53,347 nucleotides of DNA from Gammaproteobacteria bacterium (GTDB lineage: Bacteria; Pseudomonadota; Gammaproteobacteria; Arenicellales; Poriferihabitantaceae): contig JAUVBY010000005.1 in assembly GCA_030590945.1 (NCBI GenBank), forward strand, positions 1-53,347, in the 5' to 3' direction. The translations under genes were made by a program, and so were the position numbers. The notes under the pieces are model-generated. The model was not told where the DNA came from. It searched no databases and was given only the letters and a program-made list of their open reading frames with translations. Positions 1 to 8,562 of this stretch are shown here, piece after piece (the stretch's first letter is position 1; the number at the start of each line of letters is the position of its first letter).

Positions 1-241
1 ACCGATTGTGCATACTGGCGCTATCCGCACTTGAATTGGTAATGTTGGTAACAGGGACACCCGCACTGGTGAGTTCTGCACCCATAGTGTTTTCAGCCAA
101 GGCCTGTTGCTTGGCATCTAGCAGGACATGTACGTCCACTCCTAAGTTATGTTTGGCAATCAACATATCTTTCACCGGGGCCAGACGAAGATTGAATAAA
201 GCCATGTAGATACTGGTGGAATCGATTTGGTCCGTTGTTTG
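1..241 (-). pseudogene. Phospholipase D-like nuclease fragment, cut by window edge and lacking its N-terminus
   Basis: Read on the minus strand from about 241 to the left edge, one frame is open and not listed in the ORF track. It gives DSTSIYMALFNLRLAPVKDM, then a helix-strand unit with GVDVHVLLDAKQ, then AGVPVTNI and finally SMHNR at the edge. This is the order seen in PLD-like (HKD) domains just before the catalytic His; the usual HxK is here HNR as far as visible. The frame is closed by TAG at about 241-243, just before QTTDQIDS, so the first strand and any signal peptide are missing. A degenerate dispersed repeat begins about 15 bases further upstream, which suggests an insertion or rearrangement scar. 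A restart at the ATG of MALFNL near 208 is possible but would give a broken domain. The gene continues outside the window. Confidence 0.5.
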
Positions 242-255
242 CTAATCAGATCAAG

Positions 256-369
256 AAGAAGTGTATCCGTAATGATTTTGGTTCGAAGCCGCTCTTGCCG
301 GGTGGCGTGGTCTTTATGCTGCTTAGGATTCGGCCATGACGCAATTTTCTGAGACGAGTTCAATTTAGT
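256..369. repeat. Degenerate dispersed repeat, left copy
   Basis: This stretch matches 18526-18628 in the same orientation. Shared blocks are GTATCCGTAATG, TTTTGGTTCGAAG, CTTTATGCTGCTTAGGATTC and a GACGAG-TYRATTTAGT end, with about 14 extra bases in this copy. On the minus strand this copy keeps a short open frame (SWPNPKQHKDHATRQERLR) that is interrupted in the other copy, so it may be a decayed coding element. It lies between the PLD fragment and the ABC exporter. I do not recognise its family. Confidence 0.7.
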
Positions 370-526
370 CTAACCGTACCATATATATCGCTGGTTACCG
401 GGGAAACAGAAAAGCCCCTGATGCCCAGATTTTAGTGAGGATGGCTGTTGACGGCCATGACCCCTGAAAACGTGCACAGTCAGTTATAATTACCACCTTT
501 TATAGCTAGCTTCGTTTGCAACAAAT

Positions 527-2416
527 ATGATTTCAAGGTTTTTTGACTGGCTGGAGCGTTTCAGCGAACCTTTTCCAGACTCCTTGCCCGGCAAGCCTCC
601 CAGTTCTTTTGGTGGTTTTGTCTTCCATTATGCGCGACCATTTTGGCGTTTATTGTTGATAAGCGCGATTCTGTCGACCACTATTGCCTTGATTGAGGTC
701 TCTCTTTTTTCGTTTATCGGCAGTCTGGTCGACTGGTTGGGGAATAGCGAGCAGGAAACCTTTTGGCAGGATCATAAGTTTGAATTAATAGGGATCGGTT
801 TTGTGGTGCTGGTCTTATTACCGATCCTCAAGTTTAGCTATGAGTCGATCGTTCACCAGGGTTTGCTTGGAAATTTTGCGATGCGCACACGCTGGCAGGC
901 ACACCGTTATTTGCTTCGTCAAAGCGTGGAATTTTTTCAGGATGATTTTGCCGGACGCATTGCAGCAAAAATGATGCAAACGTCGCTTGGCGTTCGTGAA
1001 GCGGTAATGAAAGTAACAGAAGTATTGCTCTACGTGATGGTCTATTTCATCGGCGGGGTATTGTTATTCGCATCCAGTGATATACGATTAACCGTGCCGA
1101 TGCTGATCTGGCTGGCGGGTTATATATTATCTCTGCGCTATTTTATACCAAAGCTGAGATTAATCTCCAAGGAGCAGGCAGAGGCAAGATCCATGGTAAC
1201 CGGGCGGGTGGTAGACAGCTATACCAATATTGCCACGGTAAAAATGTTTGCTCATGCGAATTATGAAGATGATTATGCACGTGAAGGCATGGATATCTTT
1301 CTCGACTCTGTTTACAGGCAAATGCGTCTGGCCACAATATTGTCAACGACTCTGAGCACCATGAATGCCCTTTTGTTATTTTCAATGGCCGCCGTGGCGA
1401 TTAGTTTATGGCAAATTGGCGCAATTACCGCAGGCTCAGTTGCCTTTTCAATTGGCCTGGTTATCCGCTTACAGGGCATGTCGCAGTGGATTATGTGGGA
1501 AATATCAGGTCTGTTCGAAAATGTGGGCGTAGTCATGGACGGCATTGAAACTATTTCAAAGGATGTATCTATCGTTGATCGCGAAAATGCAAAACCACTC
1601 AAAGTCAAACAGGGAAAAATTGAATACAAAAACATCCATTTTAATTATGGAAAAGAGCGAGCGGCGGTAGATCATAAGCCAGTAGCAACTGGCATCATTG
1701 ATGATCTTTCACTGCTGATTCGCCCGGGTGAAAAAATTGGTATCGTTGGTCGTTCAGGGGCGGGGAAATCAACCCTGGTAAGTCTGTTATTACGCTTTTA
1801 TGATCTTGAAAAAGGCTCAATCAACATCGACGATATTGATATTGCGAGCATCTCCCAGGACAGTTTGAGAGCGCAAATAGGCATGGTTACTCAGGATACT
1901 TCCCTGTTGCATCGGTCCGTGTTCGACAATATTCGCTATGGTCGGGCAGATACCACCATGGAAGAAGTCATCGCTGCGGCTAAAAAAGCCAAAGCGGATG
2001 AATTTATTCACAACCTTGAGGATCCGAGTGGCCGGCGTGGCTATCAGGCGCACGTAGGCGAAAGGGGCATTAAATTATCGGGTGGGCAACGCCAGCGGAT
2101 CGCCATTGCCAGGGTGTTGTTAAAAGACGCGCCAATTCTGGTGCTGGATGAGGCTACCAGCGCGCTGGACTCGGAAATTGAGGCCGCGATTCAGGAGAGT
2201 CTTTATAGCTTGATGCAGGGCAAGACCGTGATTGCTATCGCTCATCGCCTTTCAACGATTGCGGCGATGGATAGATTGATCATCATGGATGATGGCAAAA
2301 TTGTCGAACAGGGAAGCCACCAGTCTTTGATTAAAAACAATGGTTTATATGCTGATTTATGGGCCAGGCAGTCGGGTGGTTTTCTGATATATGATGGCGA
2401 CCTCCAGTCAGCTTGA
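527..2416 (+). CDS. ABC exporter, fused membrane and ATPase domains (MsbA/ABCB type)
   Basis: A 629-residue half-transporter that would act as a homodimer in the inner membrane and use ATP to export a lipid, drug or peptide; the substrate cannot be told from sequence. The N-terminal half (about 35-340) carries hydrophobic segments typical of a six-helix type IV exporter domain, starting with FWRLLLISAILSTTIAL. The ATPase half has Walker A GRSGAGKST near residue 407, a TQDTSLLHRSV Q-loop region, signature LSGGQRQRIA near 516, Walker B ILVLDEATSALD and the switch His in AHRLSTI. Length is normal for the family. The ATG has no clear Shine-Dalgarno sequence; a TATAAT lies about 40 bases upstream (485-490). 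It is a single gene, convergent with the yaiI-like gene. Confidence 0.9.
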   Translation: MISRFFDWLERFSEPFPDSLPGKPPSSFGGFVFHYARPFWRLLLISAILSTTIALIEVSLFSFIGSLVDWLGNSEQETFWQDHKFELIGIGFVVLVLLPILKFSYESIVHQGLLGNFAMRTRWQAHRYLLRQSVEFFQDDFAGRIAAKMMQTSLGVREAVMKVTEVLLYVMVYFIGGVLLFASSDIRLTVPMLIWLAGYILSLRYFIPKLRLISKEQAEARSMVTGRVVDSYTNIATVKMFAHANYEDDYAREGMDIFLDSVYRQMRLATILSTTLSTMNALLLFSMAAVAISLWQIGAITAGSVAFSIGLVIRLQGMSQWIMWEISGLFENVGVVMDGIETISKDVSIVDRENAKPLKVKQGKIEYKNIHFNYGKERAAVDHKPVATGIIDDLSLLIRPGEKIGIVGRSGAGKSTLVSLLLRFYDLEKGSINIDDIDIASISQDSLRAQIGMVTQDTSLLHRSVFDNIRYGRADTTMEEVIAAAKKAKADEFIHNLEDPSGRRGYQAHVGERGIKLSGGQRQRIAIARVLLKDAPILVLDEATSALDSEIEAAIQESLYSLMQGKTVIAIAHRLSTIAAMDRLIIMDDGKIVEQGSHQSLIKNNGLYADLWARQSGGFLIYDGDLQSA

Positions 2417-2453
2417 ATACAGGAAAGGGAGGCAGTCGAGGGTTCTGGCCAGC

Positions 2454-2465
2454 ATGGCGCGCCAT
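2454..2465. other. Perfect 12-bp palindrome ATGGCGCGCCAT between convergent genes
   Basis: It lies in the 97-bp gap between the ends of the ABC exporter and the YaiI-like gene. The gap also has CTGGCCA (2445) and TGGCCAG (2501), which could pair around it. There is no T-run, so it is at best a weak bidirectional end signal. Confidence 0.25.
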
Positions 2466-2513
2466 ATCTATATCATAGGCCGTTAAAAGAATAAATATTG
2501 TGGCCAGGCCTCT

Positions 2514-2963
2514 CTAACGTAAAGCCTTGCTCAACAGTTTGTCCAGGTGGTTAGCAAAATTTTGTCGATCTCTTTGGCTTAAAGGTGGAGGCCCGCCCGT
2601 TTGTATTCCGCTGGCGCGAAAGGTATCCATGAAATCCCGCATGTTAAGACGCCCACGAATGTTCTCCTTGTTATACATCTCACCACGCGGATTGAGTGCG
2701 TACGCGCCTTTTTCAATCACTTCAGCGGCCAGCGGGATATCGCCTGTGATGACCAGATCCCCTTTTTCCAGGCGACCCATAATTTCATTATCCGCTACGT
2801 CAAACCCGCCCGGAACCTGCACGAAACGGATATTAGAGCGCGCAGGGATACGCAGTGCATGATTTGCGATCAACGTGAGAGGCAGGCCCGTCCGTTCTGC
2901 TGCGCGAAACAGTATCTCTTTAATCACCGCCGGGCAGGCGTCTGCATCAACCCAGATATTCAT
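2514..2963 (-). CDS. yaiI: UPF0178/DUF188 family protein (YaiI/YqxD-like)
   Basis: A 149-residue cytoplasmic protein of the UPF0178 family, related to PIN-like nuclease folds; its biochemical role is not established. The hallmark N-terminus [17 protein letters not shown] is present, followed by [12 protein letters not shown], the [16 protein letters not shown] block carrying acidic residues, and [14 protein letters not shown]. Full length and intact. It is transcribed on the minus strand and convergent with the ABC exporter; the next gene upstream on the same strand is more than 300 bases away, so it is probably monocistronic. Confidence 0.88.
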   Translation of the reverse strand: MNIWVDADACPAVIKEILFRAAERTGLPLTLIANHALRIPARSNIRFVQVPGGFDVADNEIMGRLEKGDLVITGDIPLAAEVIEKGAYALNPRGEMYNKENIRGRLNMRDFMDTFRASGIQTGGPPPLSQRDRQNFANHLDKLLSKALR

Positions 2964-3278
2964 ATCTATATTGCTATTGCCATAATGAAGTGTAGCTTAT
3001 ATTTAAAATATTAGAGTTTTTTGCCTTTATTTAAGAGTGGCAAATCAATTCGACAATAACGTCTAAACCTGACATGTCTTATCTCTGATTTACGGCCATA
3101 GCATAGCGAGCGCCAATTGCGCATAACACCATGCCACTGCAGGTCACGGCCATATACTGCTGTAAATCCATTTAAAGCTGCCGGTGCTTTTCTACAGGAT
3201 TAGGCTTCGACAACCGAGCCAGGTTTCTTCATGTTCTCTACTTTAAAATCATAAGTGCAGGCATAACAGTTTCCCGGT
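2964..3278. other. Gene-poor 315-bp gap
   Basis: No convincing gene here. A 30-codon minus-strand frame (MDLQQYMAVTCSGMVLCAIG...) looks faintly like the last helix of a LysE/RhtB exporter, but it has a stop directly before its ATG and nothing recognisable upstream. The AT-rich part next to 2963 probably holds the yaiI promoter. No terminator hairpin was seen. Confidence 0.4.
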
Positions 3279-3704
3279 TCAGGGTACAGGCAATGCCTTC
3301 TCATGGACATCAATCGAATCCGGGTAGCATATGTCTGGACGCGCCGACTCTGTCCAGATATGTGCAGTGATACCAAACCAGTGCGGATCGTCAAAATTGC
3401 CTCCCGAAATTCCGCGAACACCCGGGCGCATTTCCAGTGTCCAGCTTACGGTCGAACCGCATACGGTGCAGAATTCGTTTCGCAACCACCGACCGCTTTC
3501 TGATGAATGAAATTCGAAAGTTTTTAGTTCTCCCTGCAATATTTCGACATTTTCCTCTCTGAAGTACACCCCGATTCCGTAGGCTGCACCGGTCCTCTGT
3601 TTGCAGGTTCTGCAATGACAGGCAATGGCCCGAGCCGGCTCACCGGTTGTTTTAAACCGGACTGCACCACACTGGCAACCACCTTCGTGAACTCTTTTTG
3701 ACAT
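3279..3704 (-). CDS. GFA-family (DUF636) zinc protein
   Basis: A 141-residue protein of the GFA superfamily (CENP-V/GFA fold), named for glutathione-dependent formaldehyde-activating enzyme; most members have no proven substrate. The Cys ligands are visible: CQCG near residue 10, CHCRTC near 30 and CTVCGS near 80, arranged as in the two-zinc sites of the family. I chose the start at MSKRVHEG because GGGAGGGG precedes that ATG by about 8 bases; the 24-residue upstream extension in the ORF track has no family resemblance. It is a lone gene downstream of the V-ATPase operon, separated by 180 bases that hold a hairpin and a CRISPR-repeat-like sequence. Confidence 0.85.
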   Translation of the reverse strand: MSKRVHEGGCQCGAVRFKTTGEPARAIACHCRTCKQRTGAAYGIGVYFREENVEILQGELKTFEFHSSESGRWLRNEFCTVCGSTVSWTLEMRPGVRGISGGNFDDPHWFGITAHIWTESARPDICYPDSIDVHEKALPVP

Positions 3705-3798
3705 AATTTTAACCCCTCCCGTCTTTATTCTGTTACGTGCTGACTTTATCAGCTTATCTGGAAACAAGGTCAGCAAATGGTTAGCAGAATAGTTCTTG

Positions 3799-3823
3799 CT
3801 TGAAATTTTGAATTTATTTCAAG
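3799..3823. other. Inverted repeat CTTGAAAT / ATTTCAAG
   Basis: A perfect 8-bp inverted repeat with a 9-base AT-rich loop. It lies between the last V-ATPase gene and the GFA-family gene. There is no T-run on either side, so it could be a weak terminator stem or an operator; neither is proven. Confidence 0.35.
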
Positions 3824-3826
3824 AGA

Positions 3827-3854
3827 GAGTTCCCACGAGCGCGGGGAATACACC
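3827..3854. repeat. Solitary sequence resembling a type I-E CRISPR repeat
   Basis: GAGTTCCC...GCGGGGAA...ACC has the 5' end, palindromic stem (TTCCC/GGGGAA) and ACC tail of type I-E repeats, with a shortened and altered centre. There is no second copy about 61 bases away on either side and no cas gene in the window, so it is not an array. It may be a degenerate relic or chance. Confidence 0.25.
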
Positions 3855-3885
3855 TACACGTCCACCACGCGGCGACGGTCATTCA

Positions 3886-4503
3886 TCACCTTGTTTCTTC
3901 CCGCCGCTTTAACCATAACATCCCGACCATCTGCTCGCGATCGATCTGCTCCAGGCCTTCCTCGATCGATTTGATCGCCTGCGTGGTTTCGGGCAATACG
4001 ATGTGTTCCAGTGCATTTACGCGTTGCTGAACTGATTTGAATGCCCGGCTCATGCGTTGCAGGTTGTTTTCAGTTTGTGCAAGCTCAAAAGCACGGGCCT
4101 GAAGTTCGCTAAATGCACTTATCGCCATTTGCAACTCGGGTGAATGGTTCCAGCTGTCGGTAATCATGGGGGATGATGGCTCGGGTAGCGTTAGCGCTTC
4201 CAGCCAGCCAACCCCAACGTGGTTTAGCATTTCCCAATCCGGTTTTTTACTCAGGCCCTGCACCGAAAACCCCAGAAGCGAGGTGGACCCGTGGCGCAGA
4301 ATCACGTATTGTAACGCTTGCCAGGCTTTTTGATATTGCTGCTCGAAGGCATCTAGCAATGTTTCACAGCGCCTGATCAAGTCAAGCAGTTCCCGGGCCA
4401 GGATATCACGACGCTCTTCGAGGACGCTCTTGCCTTCAGTGACTAATAACAGCTCTTCGCGACGCTCCAGCAATGCGGTTTTCGAAGGAATATCACGCAT
4501 CAC
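3886..4503 (-). CDS. atpD: V/A-type ATPase subunit D (central stalk)
   Basis: A 205-residue coiled-coil subunit that forms the rotor shaft inside the A3B3 head and couples it to the c-ring through subunits F and C. Typical features are the N-terminal block PSKTALLERREELLLVTEGKSVLEERRDIL, a middle hairpin region and the C-terminal helix with LQRMSRAFKSVQQRVNALE and the run ending in EGLEQIDREQ. Length is normal. Its start overlaps the end of the B-subunit gene by 11 bases. It is the last gene of the nine-gene operon. The symbol follows V/A-ATPase naming and is not F-type AtpD. Confidence 0.92.
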   Translation of the reverse strand: MMRDIPSKTALLERREELLLVTEGKSVLEERRDILARELLDLIRRCETLLDAFEQQYQKAWQALQYVILRHGSTSLLGFSVQGLSKKPDWEMLNHVGVGWLEALTLPEPSSPMITDSWNHSPELQMAISAFSELQARAFELAQTENNLQRMSRAFKSVQQRVNALEHIVLPETTQAIKSIEEGLEQIDREQMVGMLWLKRREETR

Positions 4504-5890
4504 GCAGGGGTATTATATGCCGGGCAATCTGAGCGTCGGAAAGCCGCGATAGCGCTTCATCCGGCAGACTGGATAATAACTGCCAGCCAATTGCCATGGT
4601 TTCAGCCAGGTCTCGGCGTTTATTTTGCTGCTGGATAAACCGGGTATCCATCTGCTGACCACACTGAAGAATCTTGCGATCAATATCGCTCAATCCTTCT
4701 TCGCCCACCACGCTGGACAACAGCCGGATTCTATGTGCCTGCGCGTAAATAGCATACAACTGCTGCGCTTGTGCAGGATGATCCGGGTCGGTCAGGCCTT
4801 CACCGATGCCGTCACTCATCAGGCGTGACAGTGATGGCAGCAATTTGATAGGCGGAAAAATATTGCGCCGCTGTAAATCCCGGTCCAGCACGATCTGCCC
4901 CTCGGTGATATAACCGGATAAATCCGGGATCGGGTGGGTCAGGTCATCGTTCGGCATGGTCAGAATCGGTACCTGGGTGATCGAACCTTTGCGGCCAATG
5001 ATGCGACCGGCGCGTTCATACAGACTGGCAAGATCCGAATACATATAACCCGGGTAACCCTTGCGGCTTGGGATCTCACCATGGCTGGCCGATACTTCGC
5101 GCAAGGCTTCACAATAGTTGGTGATGTCGGTCAGGATAACCAGCACGTGGCGATCTTCTTCATAGGCCAGGTATTCCGCTGCAGTCAGCGCCATGCGTGG
5201 CGTTAGCAGGCGTTCTGCGCTGGGATCAGAGGCCAGGTTCAGATACAGCACGATACGTTCCAGGGCCCCGAAATCTTCCATCTCACGCCGGAACTGATCG
5301 GCCACTTCATAGGTGACGCCAATCGCACCAAAGACCACCGCAAAATTGTCCTCGTCCTGTCCGGGCAAACGGGCATAGCGCGCGATATGCGTCGCCAGCC
5401 GATTGTGATCCAGGCCACTACCGGAAAATACCGGTAGCTTTTGCCCGCGCACCAGTGAGTTCAGAGCGTCAATCGCGGAAAAACCAGTTTCAATAAACTC
5501 TGTGGGGGGCTCGCGGCGGACCGGGTTGATTGAACTGCCGTCAATACGCATGCGTTTATCCGGGTTGATTGCCGGCCCTCCATCCAGGGGCTCACCCACC
5601 CCGTTAAATACCCGGCCCAGCATGCCCTTTCCGACATCCAGCATAATCGGTTCATCCAGAAAACGTACACCGCTTTTACCCAGCGCCAGGCCATCGGTGC
5701 CCTGGAAAGTCTCCACCACCACCTGGTCCTGATCAATTGCAACTACGCGCCCCAGGCGAGTTTCGCCATCGCCAGTTACCACTTCCACGCGATGATTCAA
5801 ACCCACGTTGCCGGTTTTGCGAACAAACACCAGCGGTCCCCTGATGCCGGTCAGGCCGCGATGCGTAAGATGGGCATTAGAATCAATCAT
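4493..5890 (-). CDS. atpB: V/A-type ATPase subunit B (non-catalytic)
   Basis: Regulatory, non-catalytic subunit of the hexameric A3B3 head. About 465 residues from the chosen ATG (MIDSNAHLTHRGL), which overlaps the stop of the A-subunit gene by 8 bases; the ORF-track start 78 bases earlier lies inside the A gene. Family marks are RGLTGIRGPLVFV at the N-terminus, a degenerate nucleotide loop (FSGSGLDHNRLA instead of a true P-loop), TDITNYCEALREVS, and IPSRKGYPGYMYSDLASLYERAG. The position just after A and before D is the standard order in bacterial and archaeal operons. Confidence 0.94.
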   Translation of the reverse strand: MIDSNAHLTHRGLTGIRGPLVFVRKTGNVGLNHRVEVVTGDGETRLGRVVAIDQDQVVVETFQGTDGLALGKSGVRFLDEPIMLDVGKGMLGRVFNGVGEPLDGGPAINPDKRMRIDGSSINPVRREPPTEFIETGFSAIDALNSLVRGQKLPVFSGSGLDHNRLATHIARYARLPGQDEDNFAVVFGAIGVTYEVADQFRREMEDFGALERIVLYLNLASDPSAERLLTPRMALTAAEYLAYEEDRHVLVILTDITNYCEALREVSASHGEIPSRKGYPGYMYSDLASLYERAGRIIGRKGSITQVPILTMPNDDLTHPIPDLSGYITEGQIVLDRDLQRRNIFPPIKLLPSLSRLMSDGIGEGLTDPDHPAQAQQLYAIYAQAHRIRLLSSVVGEEGLSDIDRKILQCGQQMDTRFIQQQNKRRDLAETMAIGWQLLSSLPDEALSRLSDAQIARHIIPLRDA

Positions 5891-7640
5891 TAGACAGCTC
5901 TGAAATGGTTCTTTCGAGGTCCTGAGAAAGCGTTTCCAACGCAGTAAGGTTCGTGTTTTCGATATCATCCCCCATACGCTTTAGCCGGCGAAGAATCGGC
6001 AGGCCGATTAGCTTATCCGGGTCCATTCCAGAATTAACCGCCTGCTCAACGCTGTCCAATAGCTGATCAATCACGCCCAGCATGGCAGCCTGTTTTTCCG
6101 GCGGGCAATATCGATCCTGCTCTGAAAATGCAGACTGGCGTAGAAAACCTTCTACCAGCACATCGGCACAGACCAGCAAACCACGTTCCACTGCAGGCAA
6201 AGCATCGCGCCCGACGATGCGTATCAGGCGTTCCAGCCTTGCCTGTTCCTGTAACAGTTGTATCATCCGGTCTCGCCGAGCCTCCCAGCGCAGCCCCCCT
6301 TTTTTTCGCCACCAGGGCGCGAGCTGGGCAGCGTATTCCGAGTAACTGTCCAGGGGGTGGATAGCGGGATAAAAACGTGCTTGCGCCCTGGCGGTGTCGA
6401 GGGCCCACAGGCTTTTTACAAAACGTCGCGTGTGGGCCGTCACCGGCTCGGAAAAATCCCCGCCGGGGGGCGAAATTGCGGTGATGACCGTCAACGAACC
6501 TTCTTCATTTTCCAGGGTATGCACATAACCTGCACGTTCGGTAAATTCAGCAAGACGCGAGGGCAAATAAGAGGGGTAACCCTCTTCTGCAGGCAGTTCT
6601 TCCAGACGCCCTGATATCTCCCGCAGCGCCTCGGCCCAACGCGACATGGAATCGGCCACCAGCGCCACGTGCAACCCCTGATCACGGTAGTATTCGGCCA
6701 TCGTAATGCCGGTATAAATCGATGATTCACGCGCTGCGACGGGCATGTTCGAGGTATTGGCGATAATAATCGTGCGTTCAAGCAGTTTTCGTCCGGTACG
6801 AGGATCATCGAGCTCAGGAAACTCACGCAGTACCGCCGCCATTTCGTTGCCACGCTCGCCACAACCGATATAAATGATGATATCCGCGTCACACCATTTA
6901 GCGATGGTTTGCTGGAGGATGGTTTTACCCGCACCGAAACCGCCTGGTAGTGCACATACGCCGCCTTTGGCTGCGGGGAAAAAGGTATCCAGTACACGTT
7001 GCCCGGTGATCAGCGGGCGCTCGGTGCGCAGCCGTTTGGCAAAAGGTCGTGGTGTGCGAGTTGGCCAGCGTTGCATCATGGTGACAGGGTGTTCCACCCC
7101 CTGCTCATCGGTGATTCTGGCGATTGGTTCTTCAACGGTGAACTCGCCCGCATTAGCTATCCAGGTAATTTTTCCACGCAACTGCGGGGGCAATAATATC
7201 TTGTGCTCCAATGCCGGAGTTTCCTGCACCACCCCCAGCACGCCCCCACCACAGAGGCGGGTACCGGCGACAATAGCGGGCGCAAATGTCCAATTCCTGT
7301 CCCTGTCCAGGCCGGAAATATGCACGCCGGTAGTAACATAATCGCCGTGGGCTTCAGCCATCTTATCCAGTGGGCGCTGAACGCCATCAAACATTTTACC
7401 CAGCAGGCCCGGGCCGAGTTCAACTGTCAGCGGCGCACCTTCACCGACTACTTTCACACCCGGTCGCAGGCCGGTGGTATCTTCATAAACCTGCAGGGTC
7501 ACGGCGTCATGTTCAAGGCGAATAACTTCGGCAGCCAATTTGGCTTCGCCAATGCGCGCCGCTTCTTTCATCGCAAAACCGGCACTGGGCCTGGCTTTGA
7601 CCACCGGGCCGTTGATCCAGAACAGGGTTGCTTTGTTCAT
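5883..7640 (-). CDS. atpA: V/A-type ATPase subunit A (catalytic)
   Basis: The ATP-hydrolysing or synthesising subunit of the V1/A1 head, 585 residues. It opens with the family start NKATLFWINGPVVKA, carries the bulge/non-homologous region (WPTRTPRPFAKRL), the P-loop GGFGAGKTILQQ near residue 235, the GERGNEM motif, and SMSRWAEALREISGRLEELPAEEGYP. Every catalytic motif is intact. The P-loop reads GGFGAGKT instead of the more common GPFGSGKT. Its start overlaps the end of the E-subunit gene by 4 bases, which indicates translational coupling. Confidence 0.95.
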   Translation of the reverse strand: MNKATLFWINGPVVKARPSAGFAMKEAARIGEAKLAAEVIRLEHDAVTLQVYEDTTGLRPGVKVVGEGAPLTVELGPGLLGKMFDGVQRPLDKMAEAHGDYVTTGVHISGLDRDRNWTFAPAIVAGTRLCGGGVLGVVQETPALEHKILLPPQLRGKITWIANAGEFTVEEPIARITDEQGVEHPVTMMQRWPTRTPRPFAKRLRTERPLITGQRVLDTFFPAAKGGVCALPGGFGAGKTILQQTIAKWCDADIIIYIGCGERGNEMAAVLREFPELDDPRTGRKLLERTIIIANTSNMPVAARESSIYTGITMAEYYRDQGLHVALVADSMSRWAEALREISGRLEELPAEEGYPSYLPSRLAEFTERAGYVHTLENEEGSLTVITAISPPGGDFSEPVTAHTRRFVKSLWALDTARAQARFYPAIHPLDSYSEYAAQLAPWWRKKGGLRWEARRDRMIQLLQEQARLERLIRIVGRDALPAVERGLLVCADVLVEGFLRQSAFSEQDRYCPPEKQAAMLGVIDQLLDSVEQAVNSGMDPDKLIGLPILRRLKRMGDDIENTNLTALETLSQDLERTISELSND

Positions 7641-8257
7641 GATTTCAGAATGGTTGTATCGACCTGATGCAGGCGCGGTGTCAAGCGCGCCAGTACAGCC
7701 GCTTCAATGGTATGGCTTTGGGCGCCAATCAAGCCATCCAGCTCAAAATCAGCCCAGCGTATGATTAAGCCTGGCTCGGGCAATGGTTCATCAAAATCAA
7801 GGCTGAGCCTGTTTTGCTTAGCCCATTTTGTGATCTGTTCAAGGGTTTTGGGCAGTGCAGTCTCAGATATCGCAAGCCGCAGGGGGGTATCATCATTTCG
7901 CTCAAACGCCGCCTGCAGCCAGAAACGACACCAATGCCACTGCCACTCCGGTTCCGCCCAGGCCGAGTGCATCCTTTCCAGTACCTGCTGGTTGATACCG
8001 GACTGAAGTTGCTTCAAGCTCTGCCAGCGTTTACGACGAATCCGCGCCTGAACGCGCGACATTTCCTTGTGTTGGCGCACGGAAAGCTCCTGTCTTAAAC
8101 GCACATTGGTGTCGCGCTGCAAGTGCTGAGCCTCGGCATAGGCCTCACCGATAATACGCTTAATTTGCACATCCGCATCAGTCTGGATTTGCTCAATCTC
8201 CCGGTCGCGGTCAGCTTCAATCGTGGCTAAAAAAGGCTGCGTGGCATCGTGGGTCAC
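7637..8257 (-). CDS. atpE: V/A-type ATPase subunit E (peripheral stalk)
   Basis: A 206-residue peripheral-stalk subunit: a long charged N-terminal helix (IEADRDREIEQIQTDADVQIK) that would pair with the small G/H-like subunit, then a C-terminal globular domain (LPEPGLIIRWADFELDGLIGAQSH) that binds the head. The start codon is GTG; its GTGA overlaps the TGA stop of the F-subunit gene. It sits between F and A, a position that differs from the I-K-E-C-F-A-B-D order usual in archaea and Thermus. Confidence 0.85.
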   Translation of the reverse strand: MTHDATQPFLATIEADRDREIEQIQTDADVQIKRIIGEAYAEAQHLQRDTNVRLRQELSVRQHKEMSRVQARIRRKRWQSLKQLQSGINQQVLERMHSAWAEPEWQWHWCRFWLQAAFERNDDTPLRLAISETALPKTLEQITKWAKQNRLSLDFDEPLPEPGLIIRWADFELDGLIGAQSHTIEAAVLARLTPRLHQVDTTILKS

Positions 8258-8562
8258 CAGGAGAGCCCCAGGCTGATTTTAGCTGCAGCAATAGTCGCTC
8301 GGGCAGGTGTCGTATACTCACCGGCTTCAGGTAAACACAGCACTGGTGGAACGGGTGTTCGTCGCTGATAACGATTCAAGCGCGCTGCGATCAACCCGGC
8401 GTGCGACTGGCTGATCATAATCAGATCAGCCTTTTCACTGGCTTGTTGAAAACTACTCCACACTGAATCAGCCCGCGCTTCTGGCGTAAAAACCTGGGCA
8501 CCGGAGAGACGAAACCCGGCGGCCATCAATTTATCACCGATATACACCACGCGAGCTGTCAT
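8254..8562 (-). CDS. atpF: V/A-type ATPase subunit F (central stalk)
   Basis: A 102-residue Rossmann-like subunit that binds subunit D in the rotor. Characteristic features are the opening ARVVYIGDKLMAAGFRLSG, the DLIMISQSHAGLIAARL block corresponding to the family IGIILIT segment, and PPVLCLPEAGEY. Normal length (about 100 residues). Its ATG overlaps the TGA of the K-subunit gene (ATGA). Confidence 0.85.
   Translation of the reverse strand: MTARVVYIGDKLMAAGFRLSGAQVFTPEARADSVWSSFQQASEKADLIMISQSHAGLIAARLNRYQRRTPVPPVLCLPEAGEYTTPARATIAAAKISLGLSW

Noticed and set aside
1143-1635. Minus-strand ORFs inside the ABC exporter gene
   Set aside because: Shadow frames of a gene with intact ATPase motifs.
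3083-3175. 30-codon frame resembling the last helix of a LysE/RhtB exporter
   Set aside because: A stop lies directly before its ATG, there is no upstream domain and the match is only a few hydrophobic residues.
3827-3900. Possible CRISPR array start
   Set aside because: No second repeat at the expected spacing and no cas genes; kept only as a single repeat-like sequence.
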